Shown here: positions 23,425 to 32,624 of the stretch, piece after piece
Layout: every line of letters begins with the position of its first letter
Numbering within the stretch: the first letter of the stretch is position 1
Source: Adiantum capillus-veneris
Taxonomy: Eukaryota; Streptophyta; Polypodiopsida; Polypodiales; Pteridaceae
Direction: 5' to 3'
Assembly: GCA_014529385.2 (NCBI GenBank)
Contig: CM043958.1
Span: 155,218,793 to 155,282,792, forward strand
DNA length: 64,000 bases
Made by a program: the position numbers and the translations under genes
The notes under the pieces: generated by a model
Told to the model about the DNA's origin: nothing
Databases searched by the model: none
The model's input: only the letters and a program-made list of their open reading frames with translations

Positions 23425-24302
23425 CTGAGGTTAGCTCCTCATGAAAATGACTACTTTCCATTATTGGAACAAGCTTATGCAGGCATAGCAGGTGGTCATT
23501 TTTCAGCAAAGAGAACTGTAAAAATCATTATGGTTGCAGGTATATGGTGACCGACCATGATTCAAGATGCAGCAGAATTCGTGAAAAGGTGTGATGAATG
23601 TCAACGAACTAAGGTACCAGTTAAAAGAGACGAAATGCCTTTAAGACCAATGATGAGTGCTCGAGCATTCACTAAATGGAGATTGGACTTCGTTGGTCCT
23701 ATCACTCCACCAGCGTATCGTTCAAAAGCACAATATATCATAGTGGCCACGGACTACATGACCAAATGGGTGGAAGCAAAAGCCACAACGAAAGCAGACG
23801 CTAGAACCACAACACAATTCTTATATGAATATGTGTTTACACGTTATGGCCTTCCAATCGAGCTGGTGAGTGATAGAGGGACACACTTTGTAAATGAAGT
23901 TATCCAACATTTCTTAAATGAGTTTATGGTAATTCATCGCAAATCTGCACCCTATCATCCACAAGCCAATGGCCAAGCGGAAGCGACCAACAAAATATTG
24001 TGCACGGTTCTTACGAAACTAGTTAGTGAAACAAGAACAGATTGGGATCAAATGCTCTATTCGGCATTGTGGGCTTATCGAGTTGCATATAAAACAACAC
24101 TTAATGCTACACCATTTAATATGGTATATGGGTTAAATGCAATATTGCCTATTGACTTTTTGATCCCCACACTAAGGGTAGCCAAACAATTGGACTGGAC
24201 AGGGCATGAACTTTCAAAACGATTAGAGGACCTTGAAAAATTAGATGAGTTATGACTCAATGTTGTAGCGGCCATCTATGCAAAAAAAGGACAACAGAAA
24301 GA
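23376..24302 (+). pseudogene. Element E second H2C2 module and integrase core, truncated
   Basis: The second H2C2 module spans 23376-23600 with stops at 23422-23424 and 23548-23550; its first His is Tyr. The integrase core follows with D in LDFVGPITPP, D in LVSDRGTHF and E in ANGQAEATNK, then AYKTTLNATPFNMVYG. TGA at 24253-24255 comes before the last recognisable codons near 24302. The integrase C-terminus and 3' LTR are lost, so this copy cannot have moved since. Confidence 0.88.
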
Positions 24303-24305
24303 GTT

Positions 24306-24385
24306 TAAGTAAAATAAATACCTAAATGTCAAAATAAATAATGGGATTACTTTAGGTAGTTCACCTGAGATGCCAAAACTCTAAC
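24306..24385. repeat. ~80-bp dispersed repeat, copy 1
   Basis: Begins taagtaaaataaatacct and ends gatgccaaaactct. A similar block recurs at 26230 in the same orientation; flanking sequence is unrelated. Confidence 0.7.
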
Positions 24386-26114
24386 ACCCTCTCTACAGCT
24401 CATAGTGGACATAAATAGTGAGACCAAGTTGATGAAGAAGCTACCATGGACACCCCAACAACTCCAAACTATTGGACACACCTTGGATTTGCTACCCTCA
24501 ACTTTGTTCCTTAGAAGAGTGCCACCTTGAGCATCAGTTGCCTGATAGAAAATTGAACTGTAAACCACACTACATCCAAGAATCCCCATTCATGTATTGT
24601 GAACACATCAAGTCCAAAATAATCCTAGATAATGAACTTTGAAACACATCCAGTCCACAATCCAACCAACAACAATGGATTGGTGCACTCATACATAGTG
24701 TTATAGATACGTCTGATTGGTTCCCTGCCAGATGCATGTGCCTTAAACTCTAACCCACGAGTTCAAACACCGATAACTTGAACTTCAACACAAGGGTCCA
24801 AATTAATTATACAGAGCCCTTCTTGCCCCTCTCTACCACTCACAAGCCTCTCTCTGGTTGAAGCTAGTGGCGGCAACGACCCCATGACTAGAAATCTAAT
24901 GTCGTGGTCACTGTGGTCGCCACCACGTGGGCCATGCGGATCTCCTTTGTCTAATCTTTATTACCATAATCTTTGTCCACCTTGCATTTGTCTTTGTCTA
25001 TCTGTGAGTTTGTGCTTTTGCCTTTGGCTTCAAACTCCCGAGCCAAACAAAGCACCAAGTCACACTTATAACAATCGTTCTTGAACTTCGTGGGTACCAG
25101 GGCAACAAACTAAGTACTGGTACTGCCATCCTTGGTTTTGCCTTTGTCCTCTAGTGAACTCGTCCATTTGCTTTTGGCTTCACAATCTCAAGCCAAACAA
25201 TTTGCCGATTGCCTTGAGAACTTTTGTCAAGCATAGGCCACTAACTGGATGGTTGATTTGCTATCCATAGCCATTTGTTGATTTTGGTCAATGTTCTTGG
25301 CCCTCGAGCAAGGGAGGGGGCTTTGTTGAAGTTGCAAGATCTAGACATTTGTGCTCCTCGCACTCAAGGGCTACAAAAATTCCAAGCTTTTTACCAAACT
25401 TTGAAATCCTCTCCTCCCAAGCCGATACAATACATCACCTTCCACAACCGGTCCAAGTTTTCATACCCTTGACAAGCCGCCACTATGCCTCCCAAAGCCA
25501 ATCAAGTGGTAAACTTCTCCAATACCCCTCTTGGGCCCAAACTCCAAGGGTATGAAGCCTACACTTCTAAAATGTTGCAACAAGCCACAAGGGTACCCAC
25601 GAGGAGGAAAGGGGGAAGCAAGGGGAAATTGTTGTCAGCAATGGCAAGCAAAAACATAGCAATGATTTAGATCGCTACTTGCAGAGAAGGGTGGGGAAAT
25701 CGTCACCAAGGGAGAGGCGTTGCTTGGTGCATTTTAGGACACCGAAGAGGAGAGGGGGAAGACCTTGCCTTGCTCCTTCTCGACGTTCTAAAACATAGTT
25801 ATCACTTAGCTGTCTTACCAAGGGACCTCTACCCACCGCTTCTCAAAATGCTTTTTTTTGGTTGGATGAGCCCTACCGATAGCATTTTAAGACGCTAGCT
25901 ACTTACACGGTCTCGATGGCACGCAAGGGGAGGGCACGATGGGCACCGACAAAGGGACTAACGTAGCGTTGAGATGCCACCGAGAAAATGTGGATAGACA
26001 CCACCGGTTCTCTTCTTCAAGCCGCCCTTGCTCGACCAAAATCATGGAGCACTAAGATCTATACCATGTCAAAGTCAACAATGCAAAAGTGTAGAGACCA
26101 AGGGGAGAAAGCAC

Positions 26115-26141
26115 GAGAGAGAGAGAGAGAGAGAGAGAGAG
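26115..26141. repeat. (GA)n microsatellite
   Basis: About 13 GA units in non-coding sequence. Confidence 0.95.
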
Positions 26142-26229
26142 GTCTCCTGGACCTATTAACCTTGGCAATGAATAATTGATACAATGTGCAATGGGGGCAA
26201 AGGTTCTGCCCTACCCAAACTTAAACAAA

Positions 26230-26305
26230 TAAGTAAAATAATACCTAAAAGCCAAAATAATGGGATCACTTTGGGCAATTCACTTGAGATGCCAAAACTC
26301 TTAAC
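26230..26305. repeat. ~80-bp dispersed repeat, copy 2
   Basis: Direct-orientation partner of 24306-24385, with several substitutions and small gaps. Confidence 0.7.
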
Positions 26306-27722
26306 ATGATATGCTTGGGACCCAAACAAGAACCTTGTCACGATCATACGTGGGATACTCAATCTAGAACAAAAGTGAACACACTATACTTTCATATATG
26401 CAACGAGTGTAACAATGACAAGAGGCTACAACAAAAAGTTTACAAATAGCCCTGACATATCCTTTGCACACAAGGGACAAGGAGAAGTCACCCCATGAAC
26501 TGTTGCAAGGGTCTTTGCAATATGGTATCTATTTCATCCTAGAAAGAAGGGGGTAGGCCTCGCCGGATAATTCACAATGGTAACTTGGATCCTCCTCTAT
26601 GAGAGTCGGTAGAGCGATCTCCTTCAAAGTCTAGGCCATCTTCAGCACTATATCTGAGTGGCTCTACCCACTTATGTGGGATCTCTGACTAATTCCTGCA
26701 TGTTTACCTGAGGTGTGAAAAAAAGTGACATCCACCTCTGAAGATGCTCTTAGTTCACAAGTACGCTATCTATCTCTCAGAAGTGTATCTCTAGCACTTA
26801 TAAACCAAGAGAGAGGGATAATCCATGTGCAAGCAGCATGCACACAACCCATAAGCACCTAAGACTGCAGGCCTAACAAGCAGGGCTACTTCCTTATGTA
26901 ATCTGTCCATCTGTGTACAAAACATGCACCAACAAGTTAAAGCCAGTTCACCAGGAGAGGATCCGAAATCAGCCCCCAATGACTAAACCGTCATCCAGAC
27001 TAGAACTGGGTTAAGAAAAAATACATCCTCGGATAAACCCCATGTAGATAGTGCCAGTTCTTTGTATAAAGAAAAGCTCAATGTCTATATAATACAATTA
27101 CACAAAAAGAAAAAAACCGCTTTTCTTGTTCTCAACAAACTTGGTGAAAATTCTCAGAAGTTGACATTTTATGCTTGTCATGCCTTTTCATACTCGTCAA
27201 TTAGTAGTCAATCAGGTCTTGCCATGAACCCTGAATAAGTGCCATATGCTACCTATTCATAGTCAACAAGATCTTGCCATGAACCCAGAGTATGCCGTAT
27301 GCTTCCATCAGGTGCTCTTGTTAAGTTCACCAAGCAGACAAAAACTGAGCCCACAGTCAAGAATTCATGCAGCATATCCACTACAAATCGACATACACAT
27401 CCATCTCAATAATGCCCTCAATTCCTGACTTTACATACCCAAAAGAGTGTAGAACTCTTGCAGTCAAGCATGCATGGTCTCCCCCATCGCTGCTGGAAAA
27501 TGCCTGATTAAGTTAATGATGGACACTATTAATTTCAGCCAGGCAATAGTTTAGATTGCCCAATTAGCTGGCTTCCCTTGCCCGTAACAACTTCAAGCAT
27601 GTGCTGATGGGAAAAGAATCCTCCTATATATTTTCCTTTTAAAAACCCCCATTCATTTTTTAAAAGACCACCCTCGGCGTAAACCCTGTGTTGATCACTT
27701 GAAAAGCAGCTAACCATGAAGC

Positions 27723-29723
27723 CTAATATCGCCAAGAAATGCGGGGCATGACATATTTCCTCTCCCTGTCATGGTAGATGCGCAAAATAACAGCAGCTGT
27801 CTCCTCAATAGCCTTCCCTGTAACCTCTGTACAAGATATGCACATCAGCAAAACAAACCAACACCCTTAAACTTCACACAGAGCATATTATTCTCTCACC
27901 ATCTTCTTTCCAGTTAGAAACATGTACTCACCAATAACAGGCCACTTGGGGTTTTCAATAAAAAGCTTTCTGCTGAATTCCAGCTCCTTTTTTATATGCT
28001 CCATTTCACTATAGGAGGAAGAAGTCGAGACTCCAAGCGTCTTGGACCTTGCAGTTCGTATGGAATGCAAGAAATTTGGATTGATAGTCAGGGCATAAAT
28101 TTTGCTTTGGTCAATCTGAAACAACTCACTGGGAGGATCTATGCCAAGTACTAGCGGCACATTGGCAACTTTATATCCCTTTTGGGCGATGTATGTTGAT
28201 AAAGGGGTCTTGCTTGTGCGCGAAACTCCTACCAACACCAAATCTGCTTTGTGCAAGTTTTGAGGAAGAGCCCCATCATCTTGCTTGATTGTGAATTCAA
28301 CTGCTTCAATCCTCTTGAAATACTGCTTAGACAAGGTGGATTTTCGCCCAGGAGCTCCACGTGGTAGTCCCAGAGGAGTCACCCCCAAGTAAGTGCTCAA
28401 CAGGTCTGTTATAGGGCCAAATATGTCAAGATGAGGTATACCGTGAAATTCGCAGGCTTTTTTGGCAGCTGCTGCCAGAACGGGGTCAGCAATAGTGTAG
28501 ACAAAAACTGCTTGTTCTTTTCCTGCATCCCTGATTATCTCCATCAAGCGCTCAACATCATTGATCTGTGAAGGCATTTAGTGGATTGTTAGCCTTACCT
28601 GATAAGTTTACATTATTTCAGAATCATACGGCATACATCCTAAGTCCCATATTTAAGCTTTTATATTTCTCAGATGCTTACAATTGAAAAGCTTGACGGG
28701 AGCTTTTCTTAGAGCGGGCTACACAGTGCACACAACCACAGTGCGTCCATGGGCACAGTTGATAATATTACAATTCAATACCTCAGCATTTTGATTTTCA
28801 TTCCGGACATCACATTCACTCTTTCCTTACCATGCCACAATGTGCAGATACTTATAGGCATAGTTGATAACATTACAATTCAATACCTCAGCATGCTTCC
28901 AGCATGCAAGGATAGCTGATAACTGGAAAATTAAAAGAGAGTCAGGCTCACAGACCACATTCACAAGCTATACCTTCCTCAAACCTTACCCAGAATCGTA
29001 ATATGAACTACATACATCACACTCATGCACCGCTCCAAGCTGCGGCAATCGTACAGCAGACTTACACCTTCCTTCAGGGGACTTTAGAACACCTGCTTGT
29101 TCCCCTTCAAACTCCTGCTCTCTAAAACCAAAAGAAAAGGTTAGGGATAGTACCTCGGAGAAGAGATGTGTGCTAACAGGGCATCCATGGTCCACAAGGC
29201 AATGCTCAAACTGGCCCAATGCTGCATGCACAGAGTGCTCTGCCGTCCATCCTGTACCATCTGAGACCATGTAGACACTGTTTTCACGCCCGAGGAATGC
29301 AGGTGCAATATCCTCATAATCAACTGCAGCAAACTGCTTTTTGATGGGCAAAGTTTCCTGAGATTGAGAGGGAAGCTCCACTGTGGAAGGTCGTGATCCT
29401 GCTTCCAAAGGGGGCCCAGAGGGTCTCCCAGAACGAAGCTTGCGGGTGCGTGCCCAGCGTGTGAGTTGAGAACTACCCTTAGACCTCCAAGTCTTGGCAG
29501 TGTTAGTAGAAGAGCAAGGCTCCTCTGCGAGCTGCACCTGAGATGAAGATAAAGAGGTCTCTGTTACACTCGATGTTGATAATGTAGGTGCCTGTGACGA
29601 GATCAAAGCGCCCGACGACGGGAGGGACAAGATGTGGCTTCTGCCCGATTCAGGAAGCTCAAATGGAGATCGCCTGCAAGCATGAAGGTGGAAGGAGGAA
29701 GAAGAGTGTGGGAAGCTCGCCAT
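27723..29723 (-). CDS. PDRP1: Chloroplast pyruvate, phosphate dikinase regulatory protein (three exons)
   Basis: Exons on the minus strand: 29723-29154, 28565-27932 and 27826-27723 (570+634+104 nt, 435 residues, stop TAG). Introns 29153-28566 and 27931-27827 start GT and end AG. They keep the frame, and the joins recreate LFS-EI-NDVERL and [12 protein letters not shown], as in known PDRPs. The enzyme is a bifunctional ADP-dependent kinase and Pi-dependent phosphatase that switches PPDK off in the dark and on in light, in the chloroplast stroma. The N-terminus ([11 protein letters not shown]) is Ser/Arg-rich and transit-peptide-like. The DUF299/Kinase-PPPase domain starts about residue 150 with [10 protein letters not shown] (153-162), EFTIKQDDG (280-288) and P-loop GVSRTSKT (303-310), and ends PRISWRY. 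Arabidopsis RP1 is about 400 residues. ATG 29723 is chosen because the frame further upstream has no ATG. No defect seen. Confidence 0.95.
28756..28894. repeat. Duplicated ~34-bp segment in PDRP1 intron 1
   Basis: A segment containing attacaattcaatacctcag occurs at about 28756-28789 and 28861-28894, 105 bp apart, with one or two changes. It is intronic. Confidence 0.8.
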
Positions 29724-29782
29724 TTGCAGCTTCACCTCCCTCCTCTCCGCCACAGAGAGCAGAAGGCCTTTGAAACGTAGAG

Positions 29783-29848
29783 GCAAATAAGGCCTGTGTC
29801 ACTCGCGGGCGGCGCAAATAAGGCCTGTGTCACAAATAAGGCCTGCAG
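29783..29848. repeat. 30-bp tandem repeat in the PDRP1 upstream region
   Basis: gcaaataaggcctgtgtcac occurs at 29783-29802 and 29813-29832, with a third partial copy to 29848. It begins only 60 bp upstream of the PDRP1 ATG, so it lies in the 5' UTR or core promoter. Confidence 0.85.
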
Positions 29849-29897
29849 GAAATTGATGAATCACAGCCATCGAGATGCTATGCGCATTGCGTGGGTC

Positions 29898-30243
29898 CCG
29901 GGGGGGGGGGGGGGGGTTTCGTCTAGAAGTGACATGGGGTGTCACTCGAAGGGGCAAATTAACAGCCGGGCGCGCAATCTGAACTGTCAGATCGACGCAG
30001 ACCGGGGGGGAGGGGGGTATTATATGATTGCGCAAAGGCGCAACGCTTTCATCAGCGCCGGCAGTGCAGGTGGATAGAGCTCCGGGTTGTGGAGGGGGAG
30101 GTTGTGGGTTCAAAGGGTCGACACGACACCAGTGACGCTTAATTTTTTATTTACATTGGGGGATGATCAACGATTGAACCATCTCCAGATGTTGATCCCT
30201 CGAGTCCACCCTGTGACGCTTATAGACGAGGGGGGGGGGGGGA
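29898..30243. other. Three long G-runs upstream of PDRP1
   Basis: Plus-strand G homopolymer-like runs lie at ~29899-29918, ~30003-30016 and ~30230-30242. They are C-runs in the sense of PDRP1. They could form G-quadruplex or slipped structures; the run lengths may also be unreliable in assembly. Confidence 0.7.
30060..30130 (+). mobile_element. Possible tRNA-derived SINE head
   Basis: TGGATAGAGCTCCGGG resembles a pol III A box region and GGTTCAAAG (~30109-30117) a B box. The spacing is about right for a SINE head. No T-arm pairing is present, so it is not a tRNA gene, and no poly-A or T tail was fixed. Confidence 0.3.
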
Positions 30244-30249
30244 GGCGTG

Positions 30250-31112
30250 TCCAATTGTGAGGGGTTGCTGCCCATGACATGGCACGCTGTCGTGCTGTGA
30301 CACGTACATAGTGGGAACGCATGCTACAAGATCTATCTAGTATTTTTTTAGATACATAATTATATTTCCTATAGTGTACATATGCATATTTAAGTATAAT
30401 AATAAGCTTTTTATCTCATCCTATTATTTTTCTCAAGAGTAACATATCTTTATTTTACCATCAGAAAATACTATAGGAAAAGCATCAATAGCTCCGCCTC
30501 TTTAACTTGGGGCAAAAAACATTGATTCTTTATTTCTACTATTTCATTATCATCTCACACCCTAGCTAGATCCTATATCTAGGGTAAACTCCAATATATA
30601 TATATTCTATGTATTTTTTATACTTTTCTTATATTTCTTTTTAAATAGCTACTAGGAGAGAATCAAATCCTAGTGGGACACTAGGTGGCATGATTTCAAA
30701 GATACACTTATTTTAATGCAGTATTGCAAGCATGATTACAAAACTTTGTCAAGGAGCAATGTCATGCTTTCATATGGCATGAGGTGTCCTTTGGAATTAA
30801 ATGAAAGTTTAAGCTAAGGAGACCACATGAAAACTTTTGCTGCCATAAATGGACCCTATTTTGATGAATTTTTTACACAAGGTTCCAATCCGAATTGGAA
30901 AACGATTTTAAGATGAAAATCGTAGCTAATGAGCTGAAGTTTTTGCCCATATTTTTACTTTTTTATTTGGAGCCACGGTTGAGGAAATATGATCAAAATA
31001 CTGGACCCCAGTCTGCCCACATCATGCAGGGGCAGCTCATTTCCAACTTTTCCAATTCCTGTTCACACTGGCTCCTCTCTTCTTGTGTAAACCCTTGGGG
31101 GTTCCCTTCACC
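30250..31112. other. AT-rich intergenic DNA
   Basis: No coding region, RNA gene or repeat supported. The 95-codon open frame at 30895-31182 resembles nothing known to me. Confidence 0.5.
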
Positions 31113-31120
31113 TATAAAAG
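31113..31120 (+). promoter_or_regulatory. TATA box, possible promoter of the paired small ORFs
   Basis: TATAAAAG in a CACCTATAAAAGGGGACC context. A start ~30 bp downstream would give a ~570-nt leader before ATG 31717. The context also looks like an LTR promoter, but no LTR partner was found. Confidence 0.4.
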
Positions 31121-31452
31121 GGGACCTCTTCTTCCTTGGAAGGAACTCAAGCATTCAAGCCATTGATGAGAGGAATTCTTGAGGGAGTGAGTAGTAATGC
31201 CTAATTGCACTTAGCCTCATTAACATAAGCCCAAGCCTACACTTTCTCCTAGAGGAAGACTAGCCATTCTTGTACGCTATCCTTGGAAGATCAACTCTAA
31301 TCAAAGAAGATCTTGCACTTGGCGTATCAGTCAAAGTGGAGTTCTCCTCTCTTCTTCTCTCTCCATCAATAATGGTGCCAAAGGGTTTGTCAAGTAAGAT
31401 GTGTTCTACATTGATGTTTTCTTGATTTGTTGTTGTTTTCTTTTTCATCTCT

Positions 31453-31458
<6 letters not shown>

Positions 31459-31522
<64 letters not shown>
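31459..31522. repeat. (AT)n microsatellite
   Basis: About 32 AT units, in the presumed leader of the small ORF pair. Confidence 0.95.
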
Positions 31523-31527
<5 letters not shown>

Positions 31528-31716
31528 TCTCCTTAACCAAATCTATCTCTCTCACTCTTAGTAATTCATCCTCTCTACAAATTTTAGGTTCTCTTTGCTA
31601 CAGGTACATCTCTCCCCGCAGTATCCTTATTGTCTACGGGCAAGAATAGGGCTTGGGAGGGAAAATTCTCATCTCTTCACTTCTCTCATATCTACATTTC
31701 TCACATACTATCCTAG

Positions 31717-31935
31717 ATGAATAACCCACATGATGATCATTTCTATCGCTTTCACTCTGTACAATCTATTAGAATTAACGTATGGATTAGCCGTAAAATA
31801 CACTTTCAACAACGTATAGTGTTTCTCTTTGGCCCTGAAAGGCTCAATGAAATACTTCTATCACCGGATCCCATCATACTACCTCTCATAGACTATAATT
31901 TTTCTTTTGATGTAAGCGTAGTTATCTTGCTATGA
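31717..31935 (+). CDS. Small ORF 1 of a tandem paralogous pair, function unknown
   Basis: 72 residues from ATG to TGA, with an in-frame TAG right before the ATG, so it is complete as a frame. I do not recognise the protein. Basic and amphipathic in the middle (SRKIHFQQRIVFLFGPERLN), ending in a hydrophobic run (DVSVVILL). Its last ~56 residues align with small ORF 2 at about 46% identity by hand alignment: shared VxxS-K--FQ, LFG--RLN-I, P-I-P-I-Y, S-DV and the same end point. The stop TGA overlaps the next start as ATGA. Differences between the ORFs fall often at third codon positions (AGG/AGA, ATA/ATT, TTT/TTC), which hints at past protein-level constraint. It may be a real small gene or a decayed domain repeat. 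Confidence 0.45.
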   Translation: MNNPHDDHFYRFHSVQSIRINVWISRKIHFQQRIVFLFGPERLNEILLSPDPIILPLIDYNFSFDVSVVILL

Positions 31936-32144
31936 ACCAAGAGGATTTGTACACACAATTAATCCCAATCACTAGACAAAATATATATATTATGGTAAGC
32001 ACAAAACTACAATTCCAAAGAACAATTCGTAGCCTATTTGGCCAGTCAAGATTGAATGCCATTAACTCATCTATTAACCCTTTCATATCACCCATGATAC
32101 GATATGACCATAGCCTTGATGTTTTCATTTTCGTATTGTTTTGA
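31932..32144 (+). CDS. Small ORF 2 of a tandem paralogous pair, function unknown
   Basis: 70 residues starting MNQEDLYTQLIP, with an ATG overlapping the stop of small ORF 1 (ATGA). Both ORFs start MN, carry LFG--RLN at matching positions and end after a DV----L block. ORF 2 reads LFGQSRLNAINSS where ORF 1 reads LFGPERLNEILLS. No signal peptide or known domain. The two could be translated from one mRNA by termination-reinitiation, which would be rare in a plant nucleus. Alternatively both are parts of one longer ancestral protein with repeated ~70-residue units. Confidence 0.45.
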   Translation: MNQEDLYTQLIPITRQNIYIMVSTKLQFQRTIRSLFGQSRLNAINSSINPFISPMIRYDHSLDVFIFVLF

Positions 32145-32624
32145 CATTCTCTTTTGCGTTCTTTCTTTGTGTGTGAATGCAAGAGAGAAAGAGTGAGTCT
32201 TCTTTGATTGCACTTCTTTCCAAACCCTAGTCTTCATGGCATCTATGGTTTAACTCCTTCATATAGTTTTTGTTGAGTTCTCTCACAAACTCTCACAGCC
32301 ATAAGCCCGGTGCTTTCCTGGCAAGACCGCAAATTTCTCGACAACGCCAACAGAGCACATAGGGACAAGTCCTCCGGATGGGTGTGACAGGAGAAGCTAT
32401 GGCAATTGCTTGGATTGGTCCCAAAGCATGAGAAAGAAGCGTCCGTATGTGTGACATGGGCCTAACTCATGGTTTGTAACTTTGTACACAACTTCTTTCC
32501 TTTTTAAAGTAGTTGCCTTTATAGATTTGGGGATGAGACCTATCCCACTTGGCACTATTTATTTCATTCGGAAGCAAGAAGGTAAAACAAAATTAAGCGA
32601 CCCTAAATGTAGGCAATGGACGAT
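32145..32624. other. Non-coding stretch between small ORFs and element F
   Basis: No feature recognised. The last five bases (ACGAT, 32620-32624) would be the target-site copy of F, but no matching copy follows the other LTR. Confidence 0.5.

Larger units (their letters stand above)
13505..24302 (+). mobile_element. Long Ty3/gypsy retrotransposon E, 3' end missing
   Basis: Order on the plus strand: probable 5' LTR 13505-14414, tRNA-Asp-type PBS, 1.65-kb leader with tandem repeats, an extra N-terminal domain, capsid, two zinc knuckles, linker, protease, RT, RNase H, two H2C2 modules, integrase. RT before integrase defines Ty3/gypsy. From ~17400 to 24302 the reading frame is kept with no frameshift and is broken only by about eight stop codons. 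Sequence of the element stops about 24302; no 3' LTR is seen. Confidence 0.9.
24303..27722. other. Gene-poor stretch between element E and PDRP1
   Basis: 3.4 kb. It holds two copies of an ~80-bp sequence and a GA microsatellite. The open frames here (for example 24884-25084, 25485-25670, 26791-26979) are short and of low-complexity or unrecognised composition; I do not call them genes. The part nearest 27722 includes the 3' UTR of PDRP1. Confidence 0.5.

Noticed and set aside
17400-24302. Stops in element E as recoded or RNA-edited codons
   Set aside because: Any stop can be turned into a sense codon by one T-to-C change, so this pattern is no evidence; decay by C-to-T is simpler, and the 3' end of the element is lost.
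25485-25670. Short frame starting MPPKANQVV
   Set aside because: It looks like a protein start but has no known family, no continuation after the stop, and lies in unassigned repeat-like DNA.
29588-30113. Open frames on both strands over PDRP1 exon 1 and its promoter
   Set aside because: They are antisense or upstream shadows of a GC-rich region and lack family similarity; the PDRP1 exon explains the coding signal.
30068-30130. tRNA gene
   Set aside because: A- and B-box-like words are present, but no acceptor, anticodon or T-arm pairing can be formed; at best a SINE head.
30895-31182. 95-codon open frame
   Set aside because: It overlaps a TATA-like promoter region and shows no coding features; probably chance.
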